DNA of 64,000 bases from Marinomonas atlantica (GTDB lineage: Bacteria; Pseudomonadota; Gammaproteobacteria; Pseudomonadales; Marinomonadaceae), in contig NZ_LTAW01000002.1 in the NCBI RefSeq assembly GCF_001639725.1, positions 62,001 to 126,000 of the forward strand, written 5' to 3'. Under the pieces are notes generated by a model that saw nothing but the letters and a program-made list of their open reading frames with translations, had not been told where the DNA came from and ran no database searches. This document shows, one piece after another, positions 9,231 through 17,813 of the stretch; position 1 is the first letter of the stretch, and every line of letters starts with the position of its first letter. Made by a program: the position numbers and the translations under genes.

Positions 9231-10358
9231 TTAATCTCGGTCTGCAATATCTACCCAAGTGGCTTTTTCAGGGCCCGTGTAATCTGCGCAGGGTCGAATT
9301 ATGCGATTGTTTGCGCGTTGCTCCATCACATGGGAGGCCCAGCCCGTCACACGTGAACATACAAAAATTGGCGTAAACAGCTTGGTTGGGATACCCATGA
9401 ATCGATACGCACTGGCATGGAAGAAATCGGCATTACAGAAGAGCTTTTTCTCGCGCCACATAACTTCTTCACAACGTTCAGATACCGCATACAGATGTGT
9501 GTCGCCGACTTCTTCAGACAATCGCTTGGACCACTTCTTAATGATGTCATTGCGAGGGTCACGTTCACGATAGATTGCGTGACCAAAGCCCATAATTTTT
9601 TCTTTGTTGACCAATTTATCGAGGATCGCAGCTTCGGCTTCGTCGGCACTTTGCCAAGGCTCGATCATGTCCATTGCAGCTTCGTTGGCACCGCCATGAA
9701 GCGGGCCGCGTAAGCTGCCAATACCGCCTGTAATACAGGAGTGCATATCGGAAAGCGTTGAAGCACATACTCGTGCCGTAAAAGTAGACGCGTTAAATTC
9801 GTGTTCTGCATACAGAATAAGTGAGGCATTCATCACTTTTTCATGTAATGGATTAGGGGTGTCACTGTGCAGCATTGCTAGAAAATGCCCTGCTAGGCTG
9901 CTCACCGATGGGTTGAGTGTGTCGATACGAACACCGTCATGACTAAATCGATACCAATACAATATGATGGCAGGAAGCGTTGCTAATAAGCGATCGGCTA
10001 CATCTTGTTGCTGACTAAAGTCGTTCTCCGTTTCAAGGTTACCTAGAAAAGAGCAGCCTGTTCGCATGACATCCATAGGGTGGGCGTCTTTGGGAATTAA
10101 CTCCAAAGACGATTTTAGGGCTTGAGGCAGCTCCCGTAGATTCATTAGCTTAGTTTTGTAATGATCCAGTTCTGTTTGGTTTGGTAGTTTGCCATACAGA
10201 AGCAAATGCGCCACCTCTTCAAAACAGGCTTTTTCAGCCAATTCTTCTATGTCATAGCCTCGATAAGTGAGGCCAGAGCCCGTTTTACCAACGGTACAGA
10301 GAGCGGTTTCGCCTGCACTTTGACCTCGAAGGCCAGCGCCTGATAATTCTTTAGCCAT
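9231..10358 (-). CDS. prpC: 2-methylcitrate synthase PrpC
   Basis: Condenses propionyl-CoA with oxaloacetate to form 2-methylcitrate, the committing step of the methylcitrate cycle. A 375-residue citrate-synthase-fold enzyme, with catalytic histidines in GPLHGGAN and GFGHAIYRERDPR and the catalytic aspartate in NADFFHAS. The short length without a citrate-synthase N-terminal extension, and the prp neighbourhood, favour PrpC over GltA. The start ATG at 10358 is preceded by GGAG at 7-bp spacing. The 96-base gap to prpB shows no terminator. It should be co-transcribed with prpB and prpD under PrpR. Confidence 0.96.
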   Translation of the reverse strand: MAKELSGAGLRGQSAGETALCTVGKTGSGLTYRGYDIEELAEKACFEEVAHLLLYGKLPNQTELDHYKTKLMNLRELPQALKSSLELIPKDAHPMDVMRTGCSFLGNLETENDFSQQQDVADRLLATLPAIILYWYRFSHDGVRIDTLNPSVSSLAGHFLAMLHSDTPNPLHEKVMNASLILYAEHEFNASTFTARVCASTLSDMHSCITGGIGSLRGPLHGGANEAAMDMIEPWQSADEAEAAILDKLVNKEKIMGFGHAIYRERDPRNDIIKKWSKRLSEEVGDTHLYAVSERCEEVMWREKKLFCNADFFHASAYRFMGIPTKLFTPIFVCSRVTGWASHVMEQRANNRIIRPCADYTGPEKATWVDIADRD

Positions 10359-10454
10359 TATTGATCTCCATTTTTATTTTTCGAGACTTCTTCAAAGCTA
10401 CTACGTTCTTTATTTGTCTCTTTAGTGAGATATCTATTCGTGATCTTAAGTTAA

Positions 10455-11336
10455 TTATTTATCTTTGGAAAAAAGCGCATCGAGCTTTTGTTCGTAATCG
10501 TGGTAATTCAAGAAGTCGTATAGATCCATGCGCGTTTGCATCGTGTCGACCACATTGCGCTGGTGGCCATCATTTAACAGGTGTTGATACACATTGAGGG
10601 CGGCTTGGTTCATCGCGCGGAAGGCACTGAGGGGATACAGCACCATATCGATTCCTGCGCTGGCTAACTCTTCACGACTAAACAGTGGCGTGGCGCCAAA
10701 CTCAGTTATGTTAGCCAGTACTGGTACTTTTACAGCATCCACAAACTCGCGGTATTGCTCAAGAGTCAGCATGGCTTCGGGGAAGATCATATCAGCCCCT
10801 GCCTCAACGCAGGCCACGGCCCGTTCAATGGCGGAATCCATGCCTTCTACGGCTAACGCATCGGTTCGAGCCATGATGACGAAGCTGTCGTCGCTACGCG
10901 CGTCGACACAAGCTTTGATGCGATCTACCATTTCAACTTGACTGACAATGGCTTTATTAGGGCGGTGGCCACAACGCTTTTGCTGAACTTGATCTTCAAT
11001 GTGAACGGCAGCCGCACCTGCTTTTTCCATTTGTTGCACGGAACGGGTGATGTTAAACGCACCGCCAAAGCCAGTATCAATATCGACCAGCAATGGCAAT
11101 TGGCTGGCTGCAGTAATACGGCGTACATCTTCTAATACGTCATTCAGATCGGTCATGCCAAGATCGGGCAAACCGTATGAGGCATTGGCAACCCCACCAC
11201 CTGATAAGTAAATGGCATGGTGGCCTGTTTGTTCCGCCATCATGGCGCAGTATGCGTTGACGGTACCAACGACTTGTAATGGTGAATGGTCTTTTATCGC
11301 TTGGCGAAAACGTGCGCCGGGTGATGCTAACGTCAT
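10455..11336 (-). CDS. prpB: 2-methylisocitrate lyase PrpB
   Basis: Cleaves 2-methylisocitrate to pyruvate and succinate, the last step of the methylcitrate cycle. 293 residues, the family length. The isocitrate lyase-type signature KRCGHRPNK (near residue 122) carries the catalytic cysteine, and the metal-binding loop DIDTGFGG lies near 85. ATG at 11336 with GAGGA upstream at good spacing. It follows the regulator gene by 19 bases and is the first enzyme gene of the operon. Confidence 0.96.
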   Translation of the reverse strand: MTLASPGARFRQAIKDHSPLQVVGTVNAYCAMMAEQTGHHAIYLSGGGVANASYGLPDLGMTDLNDVLEDVRRITAASQLPLLVDIDTGFGGAFNITRSVQQMEKAGAAAVHIEDQVQQKRCGHRPNKAIVSQVEMVDRIKACVDARSDDSFVIMARTDALAVEGMDSAIERAVACVEAGADMIFPEAMLTLEQYREFVDAVKVPVLANITEFGATPLFSREELASAGIDMVLYPLSAFRAMNQAALNVYQHLLNDGHQRNVVDTMQTRMDLYDFLNYHDYEQKLDALFSKDK

Positions 11337-11355
11337 ACGATCCTCACTTTTATTG

Positions 11356-12069
11356 TTATTGGCTCGGTTGGCCAGTGTTACCCTGAGAAATGCTGTTGTG
11401 CAGCATCGCTTTTTTCAAAAGACTTGCGGCGCGACTAATGTGGCGACGCATGAGCAGTTCGGCTAGATCGCCTTCGCGGTTGGCGATGGCGTCTAGAATG
11501 GCTTTGTGTTCGCGCAATGCTTGACGTGGATCTGGGCGCGAGTCGGCCGTGTAGCGACGATACATACGAATCGTTGCATACAAATCTTGTGTTAATACGC
11601 GTATCAGTTTTTTGTTTTGACTGGCGTGAATAATACGCAGATGGAAGTCTTCATTGCCGTTTTGGCTGGCGTAGTGTTCATCTTGATTGGCGTCTAAATG
11701 CGCTTGGTGATCTTCTAGAAGCGTATAAAGTTGTTCAATTTCAGCTTCACTAATCAATTCCGCTGCCAAGCGTGCGGCCATTCCCTCCATCGCTTCGCGT
11801 AGCGTAAACGTGTCTAACAGGTCGGCTATATTTAGTTCAACTACACGCGCTCCCACATTGGCTGTACGTGTGATGAGGCCAAGGGTTTCCAGTTTTACTA
11901 AGGCTTCACGTAGTGGTCCACGAGACACGCCATAGCGTTTGGCGAGTTCCGGTTCTGAAATTTTACTGCCCAGTGGTAGCACCCCATCAATGATTTCAGC
12001 AGTTAAACGCTGAGTTAAATCATCCGGCAGTGTGGCAGACTTTAGAGTTGTGACCTTGTTCACGCTCAT
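11356..12069 (-). CDS. prpR: GntR/FCD-family regulator of the prp operon
   Basis: Probable autoregulated repressor of propionate catabolism, 237 residues. The N-terminal winged helix-turn-helix (about 15-80) has the GntR pattern [21 protein letters not shown]. The C-terminal domain (about 90-225) is of the FCD type, with the [10 protein letters not shown] and RRHISRA stretches that usually carry ligand/metal-binding residues. It is first in the operon and lies directly behind three palindromic operators at 12081-12198, which suggests it controls itself and prpBCD; methylcitrate is the usual signal for such regulators (family knowledge). It is not the sigma54-type PrpR of E. coli. ATG at 12069 has a close AGGA; a GTG two codons later has better spacing. 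Confidence 0.88.
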   Translation of the reverse strand: MSVNKVTTLKSATLPDDLTQRLTAEIIDGVLPLGSKISEPELAKRYGVSRGPLREALVKLETLGLITRTANVGARVVELNIADLLDTFTLREAMEGMAARLAAELISEAEIEQLYTLLEDHQAHLDANQDEHYASQNGNEDFHLRIIHASQNKKLIRVLTQDLYATIRMYRRYTADSRPDPRQALREHKAILDAIANREGDLAELLMRRHISRAASLLKKAMLHNSISQGNTGQPSQ

Positions 12070-12080
12070 TTCCTATTTTG

Positions 12081-12198
12081 TTGTCTACAATGAAACCCGT
12101 TATAGAGTGAAAATGAGTATAGATCAATATGAATTGTCGACAATTCGACTTAGGTCTTAGTCTTTAAAGAAAACCAAATCCTACATTGTCGACAATGT
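12081..12198 (-). promoter_or_regulatory. prp promoter with three evenly spaced palindromic operators
   Basis: Two perfect 16-bp palindromes, GAATTGTCGACAATTC (12131-12146) and ACATTGTCGACAATGT (12183-12198), and one imperfect copy, TTGTCTACAA (12081-12090). The core is TTGTCGACAA. Their centres are 53 and 52 bases apart, about five helical turns. On the minus strand TTGTCG (12143-12138) and TATACT (12121-12116), 16 bases apart, form a plausible sigma70 promoter whose -35 lies inside the middle operator. The lowest site would lie in the transcribed leader and the highest about 50 bp upstream of the -35. Confidence 0.82.
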
Positions 12199-12218
12199 TG
12201 AAGGTATTTCGGGATGTG

Positions 12219-12932
12219 TTACCAAGTGATCGATTGGTGGTTCCAGTCCATATAGCTGGCTTTTCCGTCCATTTCTAAGATATCGAGTAAGCTCAATAAT
12301 TGCGAGGCGACAAACTCAGGTGTAAACAACTTCCCCTCAGGGACAGAGCGTTGGAAGGGTTCAGAAAGCGGTGTATCCGTAGTACCTGGGTGAAAAGCTA
12401 ACAGCTTAACATTTTTGGCTCGCCTTGCGAGTTCCACTGAAAACGTCTGTACCATCATATTCAGAGCGGCTTTAGAAGCGCGGTAGCTGTACCAGCCTCC
12501 TAATTGATTATCACTGATGCTGCCAATACGTGCACTAAAAAAAGCCACTTTACAGGGCTCATTGCTTTTCAAATGCGGCGTTAAGTACTTTAACCAAAGC
12601 GAAGGCGTGACAGTATTCGCTTCATAGACTTTGAGCATGTTTTCAGCAGAGATGGCTTCCAGTTTACGTTCAGGTTGCAGAGAGTTTTGGTGCAAAATCC
12701 CTTGGCAAATAAATACTTTGCCGACAGGCGCGGTTAACGAAATCTGAGAACAGACTTGTTCAATGCTGGCTTCGTCGTATTGAGTGTTAATGGACGTGAT
12801 TTTGGAATCAGAGAAAGTTTGTCCTCGGCTTATGGCAAGAATATGTTGGCAAGTATCTTCTTTTACTAACTTATCGATTAATGCTTGTGCAATTTTACTA
12901 CCGGCACCGACAACAATGGCTGTGTGTGACAT
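12219..12932 (-). CDS. SDR-family NAD(P)-dependent oxidoreductase
   Basis: Short-chain dehydrogenase/reductase of 237 residues, cytoplasmic, substrate unknown. The N-terminal nucleotide loop is VGAGSKIA, a variant of the usual TGxxxGIG. The catalytic Tyr-Lys pair is in YSYRASK (about residue 150), the serine is in FFSARIGSIS and HPGTTDTP follows; this pattern is seen in C-factor-like SDRs. ATG at 12932 with a strong AAGGAG. The neighbours (DCC protein and DUF3429 protein upstream) give no pathway. The stop lies 21 bases from the highest prp operator; no terminator is visible between them, so read-through into prp is possible. Confidence 0.85.
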   Translation of the reverse strand: MSHTAIVVGAGSKIAQALIDKLVKEDTCQHILAISRGQTFSDSKITSINTQYDEASIEQVCSQISLTAPVGKVFICQGILHQNSLQPERKLEAISAENMLKVYEANTVTPSLWLKYLTPHLKSNEPCKVAFFSARIGSISDNQLGGWYSYRASKAALNMMVQTFSVELARRAKNVKLLAFHPGTTDTPLSEPFQRSVPEGKLFTPEFVASQLLSLLDILEMDGKASYMDWNHQSITW

Positions 12933-12987
12933 GGAGCCTCCTTCGTATAATAATGAAGCATACGCAGAAGACGTGTGACTCGGATGA

Positions 12988-13383
12988 CTAGCGAGGAGGG
13001 CAATGGTCTTTGCTGCAAGGCTCGCAGCGCTTTTCGCCAGTTAGCCAATAAGATAGTTTGTGGCGATGTTTGGCAAATAAGAAGTAGCCTTGGTCCGCAA
13101 ACCAGCGAATGACCGGCCAGCGCAACACTTTAAGCCACTTGTGTCTGCCGATGGCCTGCCAAACGGCCACATTGGCATCTAAACCTGTCACGAGTTGACC
13201 GTTGTCTAAAATAGCATGCAGTAAACGATCGGCCGCATGTTGATCAATTTGCGGATAAAGATTGTGGAAGGTGTCACTGTGAATGTCCACTAGGTTTAAG
13301 CGCTGTTCGGTATCATAGCGCTTTAGTAATGTGATTTCTTTTACACAAAGTGGGCAGTAGCCGTCGTAGAACAACGTAACCAT
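12988..13383 (-). CDS. DCC-family (DUF393) thiol-disulfide oxidoreductase-like protein
   Basis: Small protein of 131 residues whose N-terminus carries the DCC mark in FYDGYCPLC (residues 5-13), a Cys-x-x-Cys in a thioredoxin-like fold. The redox partner and role are unknown. ATG at 13383 places the motif at the very N-terminus, as in relatives; starts further upstream would overlap the neighbouring gene. The ribosome site is weak (AGGTTAA). The C-terminus adds a cysteine pair in CEPCSKDHCPP. It follows the DUF3429 gene by 10 bases and probably shares its transcript. Confidence 0.85.
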   Translation of the reverse strand: MVTLFYDGYCPLCVKEITLLKRYDTEQRLNLVDIHSDTFHNLYPQIDQHAADRLLHAILDNGQLVTGLDANVAVWQAIGRHKWLKVLRWPVIRWFADQGYFLFAKHRHKLSYWLTGEKRCEPCSKDHCPPR

Positions 13384-13393
13384 GAGGGTTAAC

Positions 13394-13840
13394 CTATAAC
13401 TTTGGGTAGAGCATGAGCAAATGCATAGCACACACTGCTATTGTTAAACCAAAACGCAAATTAGGGTAATAACTTTGATCTGGACGAATTTGTTTCAACC
13501 AACGGACTTCCAACCAAAAGATACTGATGTAGCCGCATAACAGTAGCAGTAAAGACATGTGCGGCTGATCAATGAGTAATCCGCACCATGCGATCAACGC
13601 CACGACATTACTGGCGATGAGCAGTATTTTACATTTCGATTGAAACGGCTGTTCCAGTACTTGCCCCCAAATTGCACCGCTTAAAAAACTTAAAATAATA
13701 GCGCTGTACGCGACGAAAACAGACTGAGCAAGCAGGCCATAATGGTAAAAATTGAAGTGAAAAGCTAACGTACTCGCAATAAATGGGATAAGCCCTAAAA
13801 CGCCAAGTGTTTTAATAAGCGAGCTAGAATTGTTACGCAT
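13394..13840 (-). CDS. DUF3429 family membrane protein
   Basis: Integral membrane protein of 148 residues with five hydrophobic segments. The pattern of DUF3429 is visible: LGLIPFIASTLAF near the N-terminus and a SFLSGAIWG stretch near residue 52. Function unknown. AGGA lies upstream of the ATG at 13840. It forms a two-gene unit with the DCC-family gene; the pairing of a membrane protein with a thiol protein may be functional, but this is inference. Confidence 0.8.
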   Translation of the reverse strand: MRNNSSSLIKTLGVLGLIPFIASTLAFHFNFYHYGLLAQSVFVAYSAIILSFLSGAIWGQVLEQPFQSKCKILLIASNVVALIAWCGLLIDQPHMSLLLLLCGYISIFWLEVRWLKQIRPDQSYYPNLRFGLTIAVCAMHLLMLYPKL

Positions 13841-13945
13841 TGTTTATCCTAAAAGTAAAAGCTGCTGACAATAATTACGTATTATCTAACAGATTAGATC
13901 TTGAGACATTTAAAAAAGTCACTAAGAGCGAACTTTTTCGGCCCA

Positions 13946-13974
13946 TTGAGTACAGCGGGGCCACAGAGTACAAT
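13946..13974 (+). promoter_or_regulatory. Sigma70 promoter of the glycyl-tRNA synthetase gene
   Basis: TTGAGT (13946-13951) and TACAAT (13969-13974) are separated by exactly 17 bases, 75 bases before the start codon. No T-box or other leader structure was recognised between it and the gene. Confidence 0.7.
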
Positions 13975-14048
13975 ACTGAACTTATTTTATCGGCTACGCC
14001 GTTGCGCGCTAGCCGCCCCTAAATTAACGAATTAAGGTGTGTTGAAAA

Positions 14049-15425
14049 ATGCCAGCTAAAACGATGGATGAACTCGTCTCCCTTTGTAAACGTCGTGGAT
14101 TTATCTTCCAAGGCAGTGAGATTTACGGAGGTATGCAAGGTGCATACGACTACGGTCCACTAGGTATTGAGCTTAAAAACAACCTTAAAGCAGCGTGGTG
14201 GCGCGCCATGGTCTATGACCGTGACGATGTTGAAGGCCTAGACGCTGCCATTATCCAAAACAAATATGTGTACAAATACTCGGGTCATGAAGATACCTTT
14301 ACAGATCCGATGGTGGACTGCCACGAATGTAAATCGCGCTTGCGTGCGGACCACATGAAAGACATCAAAGTATGTGATAACTGTGGTTCAACCAACGTGA
14401 CTGAGCCTCGTGATTTCAACTTGATGTTTAAGACGAACGTTGGCCCGATGGTGAACGAAGAGTCTTACACGTATCTACGCCCAGAAACAGCTCAAGGCAT
14501 TTTTACAAACTTCAAAAACGTCGTTGATTCAACATCGCGCGCATTGCCATTTGGTATCGCTCAGATCGGTAAATCGTTCCGTAACGAAATTACACCACGT
14601 AACTTTATTTTCCGTGTTCGTGAATTTGAACAAATGGAACTGGAATTCTTTTGTAAACCAGGTGAAGACGAAAAATGGCATCAAACATGGGTCGATCTTC
14701 GTACTCAGTGGTGGCTTGATCAAGGTTTGGCGAAAGAGAATATCGAGTTTGAACATGTGACAGGCGATGACCTAGCGCATTACTCAAAAGCGACGGTAGA
14801 TATTTTGTATAAATTCCCACATGGCTTTGAAGAGCTGGAAGGGATTGCAAACCGTACCGACTATGACCTAGGGTCGCACACTAAGGCTCAAGAAGAGTTC
14901 GGCTTGTCAGCCAAGGTTAAACCAAATGCGCACTCAACGACTAAGCTAGCAGTACGTGATTTAGAAGAAAACAAAATGGTTGTGCCATTCTGTATCGAGC
15001 CTTCAGCAGGTTTGGATCGTGGTTTGTTGGCGGTGCTAACGGAAGCGTACACCGAAGAAGAGCTTGAAAACGGCTCAAGCCGTACTGTGTTAAAACTTAA
15101 GCCACATCTAGCTCCAATCAAAGTTGCTGTTCTACCTCTTAAGAAGAACAAACCTGAAATCGTTGAAGCAGCAAAAGGTATTAAGAACCGTCTACAGAAA
15201 CTTGGCCTAGGTCGTATTCTATACGAAAATACGGGTAATGTAGGTAAAGGCTACCGTCGCCATGACGAAGTAGGTACGCCGATTTGTATCACAGTTGACT
15301 TTGATACGATTGAACAAGAGGGCGCACCGGTGACTGTTCGCCACCGTGACACCATGGAACAAGAAGTGGTTAACACGGCCGATCTTCCAAGTTTCATCTT
15401 GAACTACTTTGTAAATCAAGACTAA
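14049..15425 (+). CDS. glyS: Glycyl-tRNA synthetase, single-chain (alpha2) type
   Basis: Charges tRNA-Gly with glycine. 458 residues, a class II synthetase of the homodimeric type found in archaea, eukaryotes, Firmicutes and Actinobacteria; it is not the alpha2-beta2 GlyQ/GlyS usual in Gammaproteobacteria. Seen in order: N-terminal motif with [14 protein letters not shown] and YDYGPLG (residues 14-40); zinc-knuckle-like [12 protein letters not shown] and CDNCG (about 97-120); motif 2 [20 protein letters not shown] (about 178-200); [10 protein letters not shown] and EPSAGLDRG (motif 3, near 325); and a C-terminal anticodon-binding domain from about 350. Its own sigma70 promoter and a strong terminator make it a single-gene unit. 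No glyQ or large beta subunit is seen in the window. Confidence 0.93.
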   Translation: MPAKTMDELVSLCKRRGFIFQGSEIYGGMQGAYDYGPLGIELKNNLKAAWWRAMVYDRDDVEGLDAAIIQNKYVYKYSGHEDTFTDPMVDCHECKSRLRADHMKDIKVCDNCGSTNVTEPRDFNLMFKTNVGPMVNEESYTYLRPETAQGIFTNFKNVVDSTSRALPFGIAQIGKSFRNEITPRNFIFRVREFEQMELEFFCKPGEDEKWHQTWVDLRTQWWLDQGLAKENIEFEHVTGDDLAHYSKATVDILYKFPHGFEELEGIANRTDYDLGSHTKAQEEFGLSAKVKPNAHSTTKLAVRDLEENKMVVPFCIEPSAGLDRGLLAVLTEAYTEEELENGSSRTVLKLKPHLAPIKVAVLPLKKNKPEIVEAAKGIKNRLQKLGLGRILYENTGNVGKGYRRHDEVGTPICITVDFDTIEQEGAPVTVRHRDTMEQEVVNTADLPSFILNYFVNQD

Positions 15426-15450
15426 ATCAAAGCCGCGTTCTTAAAAAATC

Positions 15451-15486
15451 AAAAGCCGATGCAGTGTGAACTGCATCGGCTTTTTT
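15451..15486. terminator. Bidirectional terminator between glyS and the rhodanese gene
   Basis: A perfect 14-bp stem (15451-15464 with 15471-15484) with loop TGTGAA. It has A-run and T-run on opposite sides, so it can end glyS on the plus strand and the rhodanese/esterase unit on the minus strand. Confidence 0.9.
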
Positions 15487-15526
15487 AGTTTTTGAAAAAG
15501 ACAGGTTCTGTAATGTGTCTATTTGA

Positions 15527-15910
15527 CTAAGGTTTACTTGCCTGCATTTCTTCTAGGCCACCACCATTGATGACATTGACAAAGCCCATATCATAAAGCT
15601 GACGTTTTGCGTGGCTGGCACGGCTGCCTGATCGGCAATACACAACAATCGATGTATTTCGATCCAATGGGTTAGCCAGCTTATTTAAACTGCTCAGTGG
15701 CATATTTATCGCTTCGTCTAGATATCCAGACTTAAATTCCTGAGCGGTACGAACGTCAATTAACATGGCGCCATTATTGAGGGCTTGCCAGGCAACATCT
15801 GAGCGTTTTGACGCCGTTGCAGTAAGGCTGAACACACCAATAATCAAAGCAATTAACGCTAATATAGAAAACTTTATAGGGGTATTGGTATCTAGCGACA
15901 AACGTTCCAT
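15527..15910 (-). CDS. Membrane-anchored rhodanese-like protein
   Basis: 127 residues: a single N-terminal membrane helix (about 13-33) followed by one rhodanese domain with the active-site loop YCRSGSRAS (catalytic cysteine near residue 91). It may carry persulfide sulfur at the membrane; substrate unknown. ATG at 15910 preceded by GGAGA. It follows the esterase gene by 12 bases and is likely co-transcribed. Confidence 0.85.
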   Translation of the reverse strand: MERLSLDTNTPIKFSILALIALIIGVFSLTATASKRSDVAWQALNNGAMLIDVRTAQEFKSGYLDEAINMPLSSLNKLANPLDRNTSIVVYCRSGSRASHAKRQLYDMGFVNVINGGGLEEMQASKP

Positions 15911-15922
15911 ATTCTTTCTCCG

Positions 15923-16717
15923 TTAGTATTGTCGAGCAAAAAAATCCGAGATTTCTTGGTCGATAGAGACCTCACTCGGAAGAAACCAAATCAAATTAGA
16001 AATTATGTCTACGTGCCCCATTTCTGGGAAGGTTTTTGTGGTGACTTGTCCTCGTTCAAGTTTTATTTTAGTGCTTAATAAATCGATATTGCGTTGGCCC
16101 ACTAACGTATCTTCCTCTCCCCACATTAGTAGCATCGGTGGCTCATTGCCATCAATAAAGGTCGTAACCGTCATTTGAGGGTAGCGTTCTGGGGGACCAA
16201 AGATATCTTTAAGATCCTCTTCCATAGGAATAAAGTCATAAGGTCCAGACAGTCCTGCAAATGCTTTAATATTCTGGTTTGAGTGTCCTTTGTTAGATAG
16301 GTATTGTTCGTCTGCACTGATCAGCGCTCCAATGTGCGCTCCAGCAGAGTGTCCCATCACAAACAAATTATCAGGGTTTCCTTGAAAGGATCCGATGTTG
16401 TCCATTGTCCAAACAATCGCATCCGCACCATCTTCAACAAAGCTTGGAAACTTAACTTGGGGATACTTACGATAGTCAGGAATCACAACAATGTAACCAC
16501 GATCAACAAAAGGCTTGGCCACAAAGGGGTACATTTCTTTATGGCCATCTTGCCAGCTACCGCCGTAGAAAAACACAATGACAGGATGTCGTTGGCCTGT
16601 TTCTTGTTGTGGCGTGTAGATGTCTAATCTTTGCTCAGGCAAGTTGCCATAACTTATATTTTCGTGGCGTATAACATCCCCAAAATGACTTGGTATGTTT
16701 GCTACGTTTACACCCAC
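15923..16717 (-). CDS. Alpha/beta hydrolase (esterase), probably a lipoprotein with an unusual start
   Basis: Carboxylesterase-like alpha/beta hydrolase, 264 residues from the GTG at 16717. Visible are the oxyanion region VIVFFYGGSW (HGG-type, here YGG), the nucleophile elbow GHSAGA, and the acid and histidine near GEEDTL and EMGHVD. The frame stays open another 60 bases upstream of the GTG and encodes, from 16777, a lipoprotein-like signal: a lysine, a hydrophobic run FSSLFTTVAAVISSG, then cysteine. No ATG, GTG or TTG exists in that extension; the codon in the start position is ATC with AGG eight bases upstream. The true start is therefore uncertain (264 residues or about 284 with an AUC start). 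It shares a unit with the rhodanese gene. Confidence 0.82.
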   Translation of the reverse strand: MGVNVANIPSHFGDVIRHENISYGNLPEQRLDIYTPQQETGQRHPVIVFFYGGSWQDGHKEMYPFVAKPFVDRGYIVVIPDYRKYPQVKFPSFVEDGADAIVWTMDNIGSFQGNPDNLFVMGHSAGAHIGALISADEQYLSNKGHSNQNIKAFAGLSGPYDFIPMEEDLKDIFGPPERYPQMTVTTFIDGNEPPMLLMWGEEDTLVGQRNIDLLSTKIKLERGQVTTKTFPEMGHVDIISNLIWFLPSEVSIDQEISDFFARQY

Positions 16718-16807
16718 TTGAGTGCATCCTGAGCTGATGACGGCCGCAACAGTTGTAAAAAGAGATGAAAATTTGATAGGTAGCGCCTATAAAAATTTAA
16801 TTATTTA

Positions 16808-16831
16808 TTACCTTACGTAAAGTAATGTCAA
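16808..16831. promoter_or_regulatory. Near-perfect palindrome between the divergent esterase and nfsA genes
   Basis: TTACCTTACGTAAAGTAA (16808-16825) is an 18-bp inverted repeat with one mismatched pair. It abuts TTGACA read on the minus strand (16831-16826), a good -35 for the esterase unit, so a protein bound here would block or bend that promoter and could also act on nfsA. The regulator is unknown. Confidence 0.5.
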
Positions 16832-16944
16832 TCGGATCTATTTTTTACTGAAAAAAAGGAATCATTTTAAAAATAATGGACATAACTTGGCCTTACCGTC
16901 TTGGCTGTCATAATGCGTAGCATGACAAAGATAAGGAGTTATTG

Positions 16945-17682
16945 ATGAATTCTGTTATGACGTTGTTAAAGTCACACCGATCCATTCGAAAGTTTACCGA
17001 GAAGCCGTTAGCAGACGGAATGCTTGAACAGTTAGTCAGTGCAGCTCAAGGTGCGTCATCCAGCAATCATGTTCAGGCCTACAGTATTATTCGAGTAACA
17101 GACCCAGAGAATCGTGCTAAGTTGATGGCCCTTTCTGGTGATCAAGTCTACATTCAACAAGCTGCTGAGTTTCTGGTATTTTGTGCCGATATGAAACGCA
17201 ATACAGAAGCAGCAGCTCGTACAGGTATTAAACCGACCATGGGCATGACGGAACAGTTATTGGTATCAACCATTGATACGGCTTTAGTCGCGCAAAACCT
17301 AACCATAGCTGCTGAATCAGAAGGTCTTGGCGTCGTCTATATTGGCGGTGTGCGTAATAATCCAAAAGCGATCAGTGAGTTACTGCGATTGCCTGAGCAT
17401 GTCTACCCAGTGTTTGGCATGTGCCTTGGCTACCCAGATCAAGATCCAGACGTTAAACCGCGCTTACCCCTAGCAACAGTATTAAAACAAGACTACTACG
17501 ATGCACAACATGACCCAGTGTTAATTGATCAATACGATTCTGAGATGGGGCGTTACTATCAGGCCCGTTCGGGCGGGAACAAGTCCTCGAATTGGTCGCA
17601 AAGTATGGCCCCTATGTTCTCTGGGAAACTGCGCCCGCATATGCGTGATTTTCTGATCTCACAAGGCTTTGAAATGAAGTAA
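16945..17682 (+). CDS. nfsA: Oxygen-insensitive NADPH nitroreductase NfsA-like
   Basis: FMN-dependent reductase of nitro compounds and quinones, 245 residues, cytoplasmic. NfsA features are the N-terminal SHRSIRKFTEKPL (flavin phosphate contacts), SSNHVQAYSIIRV, GVVYIGGVRNNP and the C-terminal SGKLRPHMRDFL. The ATG at 16945 has AAGGAG six bases upstream; a TTG one codon earlier is not needed. It is transcribed alone, with the palindrome at 16808-16825 upstream. The natural substrate is unknown, as is usual for this family. Confidence 0.92.
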   Translation: MNSVMTLLKSHRSIRKFTEKPLADGMLEQLVSAAQGASSSNHVQAYSIIRVTDPENRAKLMALSGDQVYIQQAAEFLVFCADMKRNTEAAARTGIKPTMGMTEQLLVSTIDTALVAQNLTIAAESEGLGVVYIGGVRNNPKAISELLRLPEHVYPVFGMCLGYPDQDPDVKPRLPLATVLKQDYYDAQHDPVLIDQYDSEMGRYYQARSGGNKSSNWSQSMAPMFSGKLRPHMRDFLISQGFEMK

Positions 17683-17770
17683 ATGCGCTGTAAGCTTTCT
17701 CTAATAGTAGTGATAGAGTGAATAGAGCCCTTAGTTGCTTGATTCGTTGGGAGAATTTTACTTAATGTTC

Positions 17771-17799
17771 TTGGCAAGTCGATGTGGTCTGGCTATAAT
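17771..17799 (+). promoter_or_regulatory. Promoter of the tRNA(CAT) gene
   Basis: TTGGCA (17771-17776), 17 bases, TATAAT (17794-17799), followed by the GC-rich discriminator AGGCGCC. This is the form of a strong, stringently controlled stable-RNA promoter. Confidence 0.85.
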
Positions 17800-17813
17800 A
17801 GGCGCCGATTTAA

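Noticed and set aside
13840..14022. 60-codon open frame ahead of the glycyl-tRNA synthetase gene
   Set aside because: It starts inside the end of a divergent gene, has no ribosome site, and runs through the mapped glyS promoter.
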